The notes beneath the pieces were generated by a model, which made no database searches, was not told the origin of the DNA, and saw nothing but the letters and a program-made list of their open reading frames with translations. DNA of 28,431 bases from an uncultured Eubacteriales bacterium (GTDB lineage: Bacteria > Bacillota > Clostridia > Monoglobales > Monoglobaceae). Made by a program: the position numbers and the translations under genes. The stretch covers positions 1-28,431 of the forward strand of contig CATWQA010000029.1 of assembly GCA_958352815.1 (NCBI GenBank). The letters run 5' to 3'. Shown piece by piece: positions 6,907 to 14,776 of this stretch (position 1 is the stretch's first letter; every line of letters begins with the position of its first letter).

Positions 6907-8472
6907 TTATTTTCTCTTTAAAAATCCCAGAGCGTTCATAAGCTCATTAATTCGCAAAATCCATGCCAAGCCCAGATATACTACACATGCGGGCAGCGCA
7001 CCGATGCACAGCTTAACCAAGGTCAAAATCATTCCGCCGCCCATAAAACCATCGACAAGCATATACACAAACTTTGCTACAAAGAACGCCGCCAAGCCGC
7101 AAATCAAGGTTTTCAGAATATTTATCAGAAACTCGGCGGTAACAACGCCCTTTCTCCGCTTGTTAATCATAACCAGCAGCGAAACAGCTATAGCCGTGGA
7201 GCTGACTGCGCTTGCCAGAGCCAGACCGTTAATTCCCATATCCAGCGCCGGCACAAACAATGCGGCGCAGCCTATATTAACAACAACTCCGAAAATCGAG
7301 GTGTACATGGGGGTCTTTCCGTCACGGATTGCATAAAAGCTCTTGTTCAGCACCTCGCATATTGAGTACCCCACCATACCAAAGGAATAGAAAAACAATG
7401 CCGAGGCGGTGATTGCCGTCGATTCCGCCGTAAACGCACCCCTCTCAAACACCACCTTGATAATCGGGTTTGACAGAGCCAAAAACAGTGCGGAAATAAT
7501 CGTTATTATAAAAATTATCCAACCCACCGAGGTTCTCGTGGTCGAAGCAAACGCCTCGTCGTTGTCTCCCGCGCTGAGCCTGGACAGCTTTGGGAAGATG
7601 AAATTGGTTATGGCATAAGCAAAAACGCCTACCATAATTATGTATATCTTATTGGCCCAGTTGAGAGCGGAAACCGCTCCGTCTCCCAGCCCGGAACCAA
7701 AGGACATATTTATAATGTTGCACAGAGGCTGAACCCAGGAGCTTATAAGCACCGGCAGAGCCAGCAGGGCAACCTCCTTCATGGTTCCGTCACTGAAATT
7801 CCAGCGGGGCTTGTACCTGTACCCGGTCTTAATCAGCCACGGAATTTGGAACAAAAGCTGCATCGCCCAAGCTATGAGCATTGACACGGCAACTCCCGTA
7901 AGACCCATCTTATCCCCGAAAATCAGCAGGTATGCAATCATCACGCCGTTTGACACAACGCTGATGAGGGACGGGATCGTAAACTCACCATGGGACTGCA
8001 AAATGCCCACAACCACATAGGCAACAGCCGTAAAAGCAATTGACGGGAACAGGATTTTCAGCAGCCTTGCCGTCTCCTCAACCTTGCCGGGAATTTCTGC
8101 ATAGCCGGGAGCTATAATCCGAACTATGGGCTCCGAAAAAACAGAACCCAAAATGGCCGCAAGCACAGCCACAGCGCCGACAATAGTTATAAAATTGTTG
8201 GCAAATGCGTCTGCCGCCTTACGGCCCTGTTTTTCAAGATTTTTGTTGTAAATCGGCACAAAGGTGGATAAAATCGCAACCCCCAGCACCATATCAAAAA
8301 ACAGGAGGGGTATCTGGGTTGCACTGTTTATAACATCGCTGGCATAACCCTGCCCGTAGATGCCCGCAACCAGCATCTCCCGAAACAGACCCATAAACTT
8401 TGCAAGCAAAATAAGCACCGCCATGATGCTTATCGACTTAACCGCCTTGCCTCCGCTTTTGTTTTCGTTCAT
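6907..8472 (-). CDS. murJ: MurJ/MviN-type lipid II flippase
   Basis: A 521-residue polytopic protein of the MOP superfamily, matching MurJ in length with about fourteen membrane segments. Recognisable stretches are the N-terminal KFMGLFREMLVAGIYGQG, the NSATQIP region, and PLLFFDMVLGVAILSTFVPIYN. MurJ moves lipid II, the peptidoglycan precursor, across the cytoplasmic membrane. Many Clostridia carry extra MurJ-like proteins in polysaccharide loci, so the substrate here might be another lipid-linked unit: it is the first gene of an operon with a polymerase and a glycosyltransferase. ATG 8472 has a GGAG site. A sigma-A-like promoter lies about 90 bases upstream (8563-8591). Confidence 0.9.
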   Translation of the reverse strand: MNENKSGGKAVKSISIMAVLILLAKFMGLFREMLVAGIYGQGYASDVINSATQIPLLFFDMVLGVAILSTFVPIYNKNLEKQGRKAADAFANNFITIVGAVAVLAAILGSVFSEPIVRIIAPGYAEIPGKVEETARLLKILFPSIAFTAVAYVVVGILQSHGEFTIPSLISVVSNGVMIAYLLIFGDKMGLTGVAVSMLIAWAMQLLFQIPWLIKTGYRYKPRWNFSDGTMKEVALLALPVLISSWVQPLCNIINMSFGSGLGDGAVSALNWANKIYIIMVGVFAYAITNFIFPKLSRLSAGDNDEAFASTTRTSVGWIIFIITIISALFLALSNPIIKVVFERGAFTAESTAITASALFFYSFGMVGYSICEVLNKSFYAIRDGKTPMYTSIFGVVVNIGCAALFVPALDMGINGLALASAVSSTAIAVSLLVMINKRRKGVVTAEFLINILKTLICGLAAFFVAKFVYMLVDGFMGGGMILTLVKLCIGALPACVVYLGLAWILRINELMNALGFLKRK

Positions 8473-8485
8473 ATTAAAATCTCCG

Positions 8486-8550
8486 TTCCGCTGTATCCTT
8501 AACTTAAACGGGAGCTGCGCTCCCTAACTCTCCGCCCCAAAGCGGAGAAT
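8486..8550 (-). other. Two-hairpin leader of the murJ operon
   Basis: Between the predicted promoter and murJ the minus-strand transcript would contain two GC-rich hairpins back to back: CTCCGC/GCGGAG (about 8530-8548) and GGGAGC-gca-GCTCCC (about 8509-8523). Neither is followed by a U-run, so they are not obvious terminators. They may stabilise the leader or bind a regulator. Confidence 0.4.
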
Positions 8551-8562
8551 ACTCGTATTTAG

Positions 8563-8591
8563 ATTATATACCAAAACACCCCCAAAGTCAA
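8563..8591 (-). promoter_or_regulatory. Sigma-A-like promoter of the murJ operon
   Basis: The minus strand reads TTGACT (complement of 8586-8591), a 17-base spacer, then a perfect TATAAT (complement of 8563-8568). Transcription would start near 8556, about 84 bases before the murJ ATG. Confidence 0.75.
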
Positions 8592-8620
8592 CATAGGAAT
8601 TGGAGAACATATATGTCATA

Positions 8621-10210
8621 TCATTTTTCTATGTAAACGCACCTTATTCTTCCGTCCCAGCTCACTTCTGCGCCTACAGATTCCGCAAGAGCACGAAGCG
8701 GCAGCATGGTCTTGTCATTTATAAGCTTTGCAGGCACGTCTATCTGTTTTTCTTCCCCGTTTATTTTCATAATGTCGGACTCAATTTCAAGCTCGACAAC
8801 ATTGCCATCTATCTCGGAATACACCTTTTTGTTTTCGCCGTCCCACTCCACGGTTCCGCCCAGACTTTCAACAATCTCTCGCATGGGAACCAAGGTTCGG
8901 TCATTAACAATAACTCCGTCGTACTCCAAATATTCCCCGTTTAATTTTATCACGGCAAAATCTCTGTTTACCTGAACCGGAGTAAACTCCTCGGACGTAA
9001 CATACGACGCAACGCCGAACTCTCCGTTTTCATAGGAAACCTTTGCGTAAGTCTCACCGGTCAGATTATGCTCTGCGCAATTTACTATTTCTGAAACATA
9101 TTTCCTGTACCCGTCCGTATAAACCGAATTATGTTTTATAAATATTCCCGGTTCCACCATAACGCCCTTGAAATCGGTAACCTCAACCCCTCTCTCAACA
9201 TCATAGTACCCAGACACCTCCCGAATGTCTGAACCTTCTGCATTCTCAATCCGCGTATATTCAAAAAGACCGCTGTTATCTTCGCCAAATCCTAAGTAGC
9301 TATAATCAAACGGAATAATCACGTTTTGACTGTAGTCAATAAGCCCTATCTTCTCCTCTCTCGCCGCATGAATGTAGCTTTGGTTCATACTTCCAAATGT
9401 CATGTCATCTCGAAAGGGAATTAGGTACTCCCCGGTATCCATGTTGTAAACCGCGTGTCTGTTGCCGCTCTCCAACCAATAATAATTCATATAAAAGTCT
9501 GCGCCGTCCAAATCGCGCATTCTTCCGCAATTCGTAATAAACGGATCCCCGCTGTCATTGCCCAAGTCTATTTCGTTTAAAACCCAATCAATATATTTTT
9601 CCTCTCCGTCCTGAATAACAATCGCATATGCCTTTGGAAACGGAAAGTAGTCCGGATTGAATCGCTTTACCAAACCCTCGTAAATAAAATCCGTCAGGTA
9701 GTTCCCATACTTATCAATCAGAGCGTACTTGCCGTCCTTTTCCACAAACATTTTGTCAGACTGTTGCTCAAGATAGAATGGGAAAAACACGTCCGAAACA
9801 AAAAGCCGCTCCTTTGTTTCGTAGTCGTACACCGCAAATTCGGTAACCAATTCGGTATTTGTGTTATCGGCAACAGCATAAATGCCGTTTTTCGGATAAT
9901 ATATTTCGCAACTGCCGTCAACCTCCGCAAGAACAGTTCCGTCACTGTCATACAAAACCTTTGAACCGTCATAATTCAAGGCATACGGATAATCTCCATA
10001 ATCACTCACCGAGGAAAAAGGTCCGCCGTAAATATTGTTTTCCACATCTGTTACGTACCATTCGCCCTCTGTTTTGCATACGGCGTATAAATCACCTATT
10101 TGATTTTTATAAAGTACGCCCTCATCAGATAAATTTTCACCGTAAACTGCCAAATTCAAAAACAATATACCGATAACAGCAGTACACAGTAATCTTTTAA
10201 AAAATTCCAT
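8621..10210 (-). CDS. Secreted WG-like repeat protein with copper-amine-oxidase-N stalk domain
   Basis: A 529-residue protein with an N-terminal signal sequence (about residues 1-24, hydrophobic LLCTAVIGILFLNLAVYG). The middle (about 30-400) has repeated beta-hairpin units resembling WG repeats, for example KYALIDKYGNYLTDFIYEGL and a second unit beginning KIGLIDYSQNVIIPF. The C-terminus (about 433-527) is two halves of a copper-amine-oxidase N-terminal-type domain, marked by NDRTLVPMREIVESLGGTVEW and INDKTMLPLRALAESVGAEVSW. In Clostridia this domain is a wall/surface stalk module, not an oxidase. The protein is thus likely cell-surface or secreted, role unknown. ATG 10210 follows an AAGGGGG site; a promoter lies at 10240-10268. 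No terminator is visible before the murJ promoter, so read-through into that operon is possible. Confidence 0.85.
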   Translation of the reverse strand: MEFFKRLLCTAVIGILFLNLAVYGENLSDEGVLYKNQIGDLYAVCKTEGEWYVTDVENNIYGGPFSSVSDYGDYPYALNYDGSKVLYDSDGTVLAEVDGSCEIYYPKNGIYAVADNTNTELVTEFAVYDYETKERLFVSDVFFPFYLEQQSDKMFVEKDGKYALIDKYGNYLTDFIYEGLVKRFNPDYFPFPKAYAIVIQDGEEKYIDWVLNEIDLGNDSGDPFITNCGRMRDLDGADFYMNYYWLESGNRHAVYNMDTGEYLIPFRDDMTFGSMNQSYIHAAREEKIGLIDYSQNVIIPFDYSYLGFGEDNSGLFEYTRIENAEGSDIREVSGYYDVERGVEVTDFKGVMVEPGIFIKHNSVYTDGYRKYVSEIVNCAEHNLTGETYAKVSYENGEFGVASYVTSEEFTPVQVNRDFAVIKLNGEYLEYDGVIVNDRTLVPMREIVESLGGTVEWDGENKKVYSEIDGNVVELEIESDIMKINGEEKQIDVPAKLINDKTMLPLRALAESVGAEVSWDGRIRCVYIEK

Positions 10211-10239
10211 AATCCATGCCCCCTTGTGTTCGCACTTAG

Positions 10240-10268
10240 ATTATACCACCTATCGCAATTTAGGACAA
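10240..10268 (-). promoter_or_regulatory. Sigma-A-like promoter of the stalk-domain gene
   Basis: The minus strand shows TTGTCC (complement of 10263-10268), a 17-base spacer and TATAAT (complement of 10240-10245), about 30 bases upstream of the start codon. Confidence 0.65.
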
Positions 10269-10366
10269 CTAAATTTTTGCTTTTATGGCATATTATATAA
10301 ACTCCATTACAAATCAGCCTCCAAAATCAGCAAATTAGTAAATTTGAAAATTTTTTCAAAAATCTC

Positions 10367-10395
10367 TTGACAAACAATGTAAAACTTGATATACT
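10367..10395 (+). promoter_or_regulatory. Promoter of the tRNA operon
   Basis: A perfect TTGACA (10367-10372), a 17-base spacer and TATACT (10390-10395) lie 16 bases before the first tRNA. Confidence 0.85.
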
Positions 10396-10410
10396 TAGAA
10401 AGTCGCAAAT

Positions 10411-10484
10411 GCGGGTGTAGTTCAATGGTAGAATCTCAGCCTTCCAAGCTGATTGCGTGGGTTCGATTCCCATCACCCGCTCCA
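10411..10484 (+). tRNA. tRNA-Gly (TCC)
   Basis: The acceptor arm GCGGGTG/CACCCGC, anticodon loop CTTCCAA (anticodon TCC at 10443-10445), TTCGATT T-loop and encoded CCA are all present. It is the first of five tRNA genes. Confidence 0.97.
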
Positions 10485-10487
10485 CTT

Positions 10488-10526
10488 GTTATAACCGACC
10501 GAATGTCGGCGGTTATAACTTTTCTT
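10488..10526 (+). terminator. Hairpin with T-run between tRNA-Gly and tRNA-Arg
   Basis: A perfect 10-base stem GTTATAACCG/CGGTTATAAC with an inner CCGA/TCGG extension is followed by a short T-rich tract (TTTTTCTT). It has the form of a factor-independent terminator inside the tRNA operon, so tRNA-Gly may be made in excess over the others. Confidence 0.7.
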
Positions 10527-10536
10527 ATGTCGGTGT

Positions 10537-10613
<77 letters not shown>

Positions 10614-10637
10614 TTTTTTTATTTTATCTTACTACAT

Positions 10638-10715
10638 GGTGGGTATAGCTCAGTTGGCTAGAGCGCCAGATTGTGGCTCTGGAGGCCAAGGGTTCAATTC
10701 CCTTTACCCACCCCA
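10638..10715 (+). tRNA. tRNA-His (GTG)
   Basis: The acceptor arm is GTGGGTA/TACCCAC, with anticodon loop TTGTGGC (GTG at 10673-10675) and encoded CCA. The extra G at 10638 can pair with C at 10712, the G-1:C73 pair diagnostic of tRNA-His. Confidence 0.97.
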
Positions 10716-10725
10716 CAAGATATAC

Positions 10726-10800
10726 TGGGCCGTCGTCAAGCGGTAAGACACAGCACTTTGACTGCTGCATTCGTAGGTTCGAATCCTGCCGGCCCAGCCA
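10726..10800 (+). tRNA. tRNA-Gln (TTG)
   Basis: The acceptor arm is TGGGCCG/CGGCCCA, with anticodon loop CTTTGAC (TTG at 10758-10760), T-loop TTCGAAT and encoded CCA. Confidence 0.97.
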
Positions 10801-10817
10801 AAGTGATTTTTGTATTT

Positions 10818-10893
10818 GACCCATTAGCTCAGTTGGCAGAGCACTTGACTTTTAATCAAGGTGTCCGGGGTTCGACTCCCCGATGGGTCACCA
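10818..10893 (+). tRNA. tRNA-Lys (TTT)
   Basis: The acceptor arm is GACCCAT/ATGGGTC, with anticodon loop CTTTTAA (TTT at 10851-10853), T-loop TTCGACT and encoded CCA. It is the last tRNA before the AT-rich island. Confidence 0.97.
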
Positions 10894-10903
10894 AACAAAT
10901 CAT

Positions 10904-10951
10904 ATCCGAACTTTTCTCCAATTGGGGAGGGGTTCGGATTTTTGTTTTTGT
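10904..10951 (+). terminator. Terminator of the tRNA operon
   Basis: ATCCGAAC pairs with GTTCGGAT around an inner CTCC/GGAG hairpin, followed by a T-rich tract (TTTTTGTTTTTG). It closes the tRNA transcript at the border of the AT-rich region. Confidence 0.85.
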
Positions 10952-10989
10952 TATTATAATCAAAACGCCTGATTTTAATATTTAATAGT

Positions 10990-11195
10990 ATTATAAAATT
11001 ATCAAGGTGCTATCAAGATAGACCCTGAAAAATTATTTAAACTTCACAATAAAAAAGCGTGCAATAATAACCGACACAATTAAGGAGATTTAAAAATGCC
11101 ATTGACAGCGCAAACAAAAAGGTAAAACAATATGCAAACCAAAAACAAGCAAATAAGATATATCTGTGAAAGCTAAAATCTGTGAAAAATCAACC
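10990..11195 (+). other. AT-rich gene-free stretch with decayed ORF remnants
   Basis: No intact gene is visible. One frame ends in IKIDPEKLFKLHNKKACNNN, reminiscent of the start of an XRE-type regulator but cut by stops on both sides. An AAGGAG-led ATG at 11096 opens only nine codons. These look like remains of earlier insertions. Composition changes here from the tRNA operon to the AT-rich island. Confidence 0.4.
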
Positions 11196-11840
11196 TTAAC
11201 AGAATATGGGGCCGTTCAATATTTTTGAAATATTAGCTCTATTATATTCTCTTTCATCATTGATGATATTAACAAGTTTATTTAACATCTCGTCTAACTT
11301 AAAAGATAATTTATAATACTTTTTCTCTTTAGTGTTTATAAATTCTATTAATAACATAAAAACTAAATATCTATAATGTTTAACAACATATTCAATGTTA
11401 CTTATTTCCGTTGTAATTTTTAATTGTCCATTTATACTATCAATTTGAGGTAGAACGTCCAAAAAGCAAACATCAATAATCCATTTCATATGTATGATAT
11501 TTATATAATCACTTACGTAGATCATTTCCGAAAAATCAAGAGTTATTATTTTTTCTATATATTTTTGCAATAATTTTGTATTTTTAATAGCATACGACTT
11601 TTTTATATGTAAAACGTAAGGTGCTATATTGCACAACGTAAACTTTCTTATTACAAATATCCAATTTTCATAAAATCCCTCTGACTTTCCGCTCTATTTT
11701 TCAAAGACATTATATAGCTCCTCAATATTTTTGTATGGCTTCAAATCAGTGCTAGTATTAATGTTTTGCTGCTTTGATTTTTTAAATTCTTTTTTAATTG
11801 CCCTTACTTTTTTATTTGTATAATCATTACGCTGATACAT
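11196..11840 (-). pseudogene. Unrecognised AT-rich gene split by one in-frame TAG
   Basis: On the minus strand a frame opens at ATG 11840 (start MYQRNDYTNKK). It runs 48 codons, meets TAG at 11694-11696 and then continues in the same frame without another stop to TAA-type termination at 11196, giving about 214 residues if the TAG were read. The downstream part alone could start at TTG 11636 (146 aa). The protein is Lys/Ile/Tyr-rich, helical and without a membrane segment or a motif I recognise. A +1 frame across the TAG also opens with GAGGAG plus ATG but lasts only 19 codons. It points away from the KAP NTPase gene and has an overlapping promoter. It is most likely a recently inactivated gene; two separate ORFs or TAG read-through are alternatives. 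Confidence 0.5.
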
Positions 11841-11924
11841 GGTGAGAATATCCGCTAAAATACTATGATTTTTTTATCTAAAAGTACGTTGAATTGAAAG
11901 ACTTAATAATAGTTTTTTCGTCGG

Positions 11925-11952
11925 AGTATAACATATTAAAAGTTTGTGTCAT
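11925..11952 (-). promoter_or_regulatory. Predicted promoter of the split gene
   Basis: The minus strand shows ATGACA (complement of 11947-11952), 16 bases, then TATACT (complement of 11925-11930). Its -35 region overlaps the -35 region of the opposite promoter. Confidence 0.5.
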
Positions 11953-11972
11953 TTTTATTTTTATGTTATAAT
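11944..11972 (+). promoter_or_regulatory. Predicted promoter of the KAP NTPase gene
   Basis: TTGTGT (11944-11949), a 17-base spacer and a perfect TATAAT (11967-11972) lie about 45 bases before ATG 12018. Because this promoter overlaps the GTG at 11946, it argues against that GTG as the start of the gene. Confidence 0.6.
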
Positions 11973-12017
11973 TATTTCTTAAGATTGGAAATTATTGTTG
12001 CGAGGAGATGGAAAACC

Positions 12018-14381
12018 ATGTATAGGAAAATTCTTATACTTTTATCTAAATTTGTATCTGCTATCATAGTATCTATACTTCTATTCAATTTTATAAAATT
12101 TTCGTTCGGACTACTATTAACGATTTCAGCGCTGATTATTACATACTGTTTTCTTTCTTTCCAAAAAAACGGCATAGATTTTATATGTGAAATTGTTTTA
12201 TTGCTTATTGCGATTATAGGTGGATATATTATTGCAACAGAAATATCGTATCCTATGGAGACAGTAGACTTATTGGCCATATTAACACTAATGGGATGTT
12301 ATCTGTACGCTATATTATTTAGAGAGAAAAGCGTAAAACATGCAGAGAATGTAAATTTATTTGACCAGCAAAAATACGATATATCTCGCTTAGAACGCTT
12401 TGTTAATTCTTATAATTCTATAGGTTTGAATGGCGAATGGGGTACCGGAAAAACTTTTATAACTGATCATTTTATTGAGAAAAACAAAGACAAATATATT
12501 CACATTGTCATAAGTCTTTTAACTTGCGATATTGATAATATTACTGAAATCCTTATGGAGAGATTATCTTCCACAATGAAAAATAATTTAATATATTCAA
12601 AATATGCAAATCAAATTATAAATGCTTTTAAGAATACCGGAATTATACAAAGCATTTTGTCTTTTTTTTGGAAAAATGAATATTCTTATGGTGATATTTT
12701 TGAAGAATTTAAAAAGGAGTGTGAAAACCTTGATAAGCCTATTTTGATTGTTTTTGAAGATATTGACAGAATAAAGAGTAAAGAAAATCTTACAAATTTA
12801 TTTTCTGTGGCAGAGAAATTAGCCTGTAACAATATTAAAATTATTTATCAATACGATGAAACTCATATGCAGGAAATCGGTTATGATAGAATATATCTTG
12901 AAAAATATATTCCATATCAAATAGAAGTTACGCGAATTGATATGTTTGATATTATTAGATTTTTTCTGCCAGACTATGAAAATATACAAGAAAAAGATTT
13001 TGAAATGCTCATATATAGAATTTCAACAGGGTTTGATATTAAAATCGGTGATATATATTTAAATGCTTGTTTTACAAAAATAAGTTTCAGCATACGGAAA
13101 ATCAAAATTTTTCTTGATGAATTAAACAATTGTTTCAACAAGGATAAAAATATTTTTAACAATAAGGAAAGGCGTAATCTTGCAGTTTCATTTTTCTTTG
13201 TAAAACATTGCTTAAGCGATATATATAAAGAAATTAAAGATGGAGCTCAGATTTTAGATCATCTTGATATTATGAAAATTTTATTGATTGAAGACCATGA
13301 AAACTGTTATTCTGCACAAGAATTCATGGATAAAATAAATTCCTCAGAAGATGTCGAAGATTATGCTAATAGAATTCTCAACAATAACGATAACAAATAT
13401 AGGCTTGGAGCTCTGTTGATTTTAGGTTTTGATTTAAACGACGAATTACCCGAATTTAGAAAATCAGACGATATATATATGATTGCACATAATAATCAAT
13501 ATGAAAAACGCAACAGGCTAATATGGTATCTTATATATAGCGGAGAATCAGAGTATACCGATTATGAAATGACAGCAAAACAATTTATTGATAAAGTAAT
13601 TTCACGTCCTTATGATGAACAAAGGGAAGCTTTTCGCAACATGTGGAATAACTTTTTTCACGGTAAAATATATAAAAATAATTCTACTATTCAAAAGTTT
13701 GGTCAAAGGCAGGATAATTGTATTTTTAAAGCGCTCAATGTATCAAATGAATTTGTTTCGGTAGATAATTGGATGGGATGGCTCCGCCTGTACTTCGACA
13801 TGAATAATATAAAAAATATTGATTATAATTTTATAGATGACATATATTTTTGTGCTTTAAATGATAGGCGAGTATATTTTACAATATTAGAAAAGTTTAA
13901 TGATTTAGAAGTTATAGGAAATATGAGCGATGATAAAATCTATATAAATTTTCTTGTAAAATATATTAGAGCTTTATCTACTCTAAAATACATAAATACG
14001 CATGAGGTTGATTGTATAATTAAAAATAAAGAATTAACATTAAAAATTCTGCATGATTTTGAAAGAAAACTAAACAAATTAAAAGGTGATACAAGAATAG
14101 TTCCTCAAATTAGTAACGAAATAAATACAATTATACGTTTTATTGCGAAAAATGAAGAAATCATACAACACACCACTCCATTAATACGAAATAATGAACC
14201 TCATATATCTACTAGTTTTTCAACAAAATATCCACATCAAGATGAATTTAATAGGTTATTAACTATAAAAGATCCGATTGAATTTGAAAAACAAATAAAT
14301 GAAAGTTATTCTTTGAACAAAATAAGCGTTTATGAAGTTCAAGTTCTAATAAAAAAGTATAAAACTAATAGAGAAAATTAA
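12018..14381 (+). CDS. Membrane-anchored KAP-family P-loop NTPase
   Basis: A 787-residue protein. The N-terminus has three to four membrane segments (about residues 4-50, 57-78 and 83-104). The P-loop domain follows, with Walker A GEWGTGKT at 139-146 and Walker B ILIVFEDIDR at 242-251. The glycine/tryptophan Walker A and the hhhhxEDID Walker B fit the KAP family of STAND-like NTPases. The C-terminal half (about 350-787) is helical, charged and has no domain I recognise. KAP proteins include PifA of the F plasmid, which excludes phage T7, and many are in accessory islands. A defence or membrane-associated sensing role is possible but inferred. ATG 12018 has GAGGAG ten bases upstream; the frame is open to GTG 11946, which overlaps the promoter. 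The codons are far more AT-rich than those of the flanking genes, suggesting horizontal transfer. Confidence 0.8.
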   Translation: MYRKILILLSKFVSAIIVSILLFNFIKFSFGLLLTISALIITYCFLSFQKNGIDFICEIVLLLIAIIGGYIIATEISYPMETVDLLAILTLMGCYLYAILFREKSVKHAENVNLFDQQKYDISRLERFVNSYNSIGLNGEWGTGKTFITDHFIEKNKDKYIHIVISLLTCDIDNITEILMERLSSTMKNNLIYSKYANQIINAFKNTGIIQSILSFFWKNEYSYGDIFEEFKKECENLDKPILIVFEDIDRIKSKENLTNLFSVAEKLACNNIKIIYQYDETHMQEIGYDRIYLEKYIPYQIEVTRIDMFDIIRFFLPDYENIQEKDFEMLIYRISTGFDIKIGDIYLNACFTKISFSIRKIKIFLDELNNCFNKDKNIFNNKERRNLAVSFFFVKHCLSDIYKEIKDGAQILDHLDIMKILLIEDHENCYSAQEFMDKINSSEDVEDYANRILNNNDNKYRLGALLILGFDLNDELPEFRKSDDIYMIAHNNQYEKRNRLIWYLIYSGESEYTDYEMTAKQFIDKVISRPYDEQREAFRNMWNNFFHGKIYKNNSTIQKFGQRQDNCIFKALNVSNEFVSVDNWMGWLRLYFDMNNIKNIDYNFIDDIYFCALNDRRVYFTILEKFNDLEVIGNMSDDKIYINFLVKYIRALSTLKYINTHEVDCIIKNKELTLKILHDFERKLNKLKGDTRIVPQISNEINTIIRFIAKNEEIIQHTTPLIRNNEPHISTSFSTKYPHQDEFNRLLTIKDPIEFEKQINESYSLNKISVYEVQVLIKKYKTNREN

Positions 14382-14410
14382 ATAAAAATATGTAATACGT
14401 CCATTGGTTG

Positions 14411-14449
14411 AACTGTCCCAAATTGCGTGAATCATAATTTGGGACAGTT
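14411..14449. terminator. Inverted repeat downstream of the KAP NTPase gene
   Basis: AACTGTCCCAAATT (14411-14424) pairs perfectly with AATTTGGGACAGTT (14436-14449) over an 11-base loop. It lies 30 bases after the stop codon, where a terminator is expected, but lacks a T-run. It could also be a trace of a mobile element end. Confidence 0.5.
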
Positions 14450-14488
14450 AGCTAACAAGTATTATTATATATATATTCTCCAAATGTA

Positions 14489-14519
14489 CACCTCCAAAAG
14501 TGTCTAACTTTTGGAGGTG
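14489..14519. repeat. Second perfect inverted repeat at the island border
   Basis: CACCTCCAAAAGT (14489-14501) pairs perfectly with ACTTTTGGAGGTG (14507-14519) over five bases. Together with 14411-14449 it marks the downstream end of the AT-rich island. The rest of 14382-14690 has no intact gene; a hydrophobic frame at 14536-14685 is broken by TGA at its 17th codon. Confidence 0.55.
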
Positions 14520-14690
14520 CATATCAAAGCTTGCTATGAATTTTTTCCCTTTTTTATCCACTTTATTAACACCGTTTAATTTGTGATCAACATCATTATT
14601 TGTCGGTGTGACTTTTATTTTATGGGCAGGAATTGTTTTGGATTTAACAAATAAATTGCATAAAATATATCATTTAATGATGTAAATTTC

Positions 14691-14719
14691 TTGATTTTTT
14701 CCGGAAGATATTATATAAT
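14691..14719 (+). promoter_or_regulatory. Sigma-A-like promoter of the hybrid sensor kinase gene
   Basis: TTGATT (14691-14696), a 17-base spacer and TATAAT (14714-14719) lie 57 bases before ATG 14777. Confidence 0.7.
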
Positions 14720-14776
14720 GAAGTTGGTGAAATTTAACTTAATTGTTTCAGACCGATTCAGAGGGGGGCGCAGCGT

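Noticed and set aside
10624..10985. Open frames on both strands over the tRNA cluster
   Set aside because: They run across tRNA genes; such translations are well-known false genes.
11946..12017. GTG-started extension of the KAP NTPase
   Set aside because: The GTG lies in the predicted -35 box and lacks a ribosome site; ATG 12018 has GAGGAG.
14536..14685. Hydrophobic frame with TGA at codon 17
   Set aside because: It would need stop read-through; no ribosome site at proper distance. Probably a remnant.
10818..14700. Integration of the island into tRNA-Lys with a duplicated tRNA 3' end
   Set aside because: I found no repeat of the tRNA-Lys end downstream, and no integrase gene.
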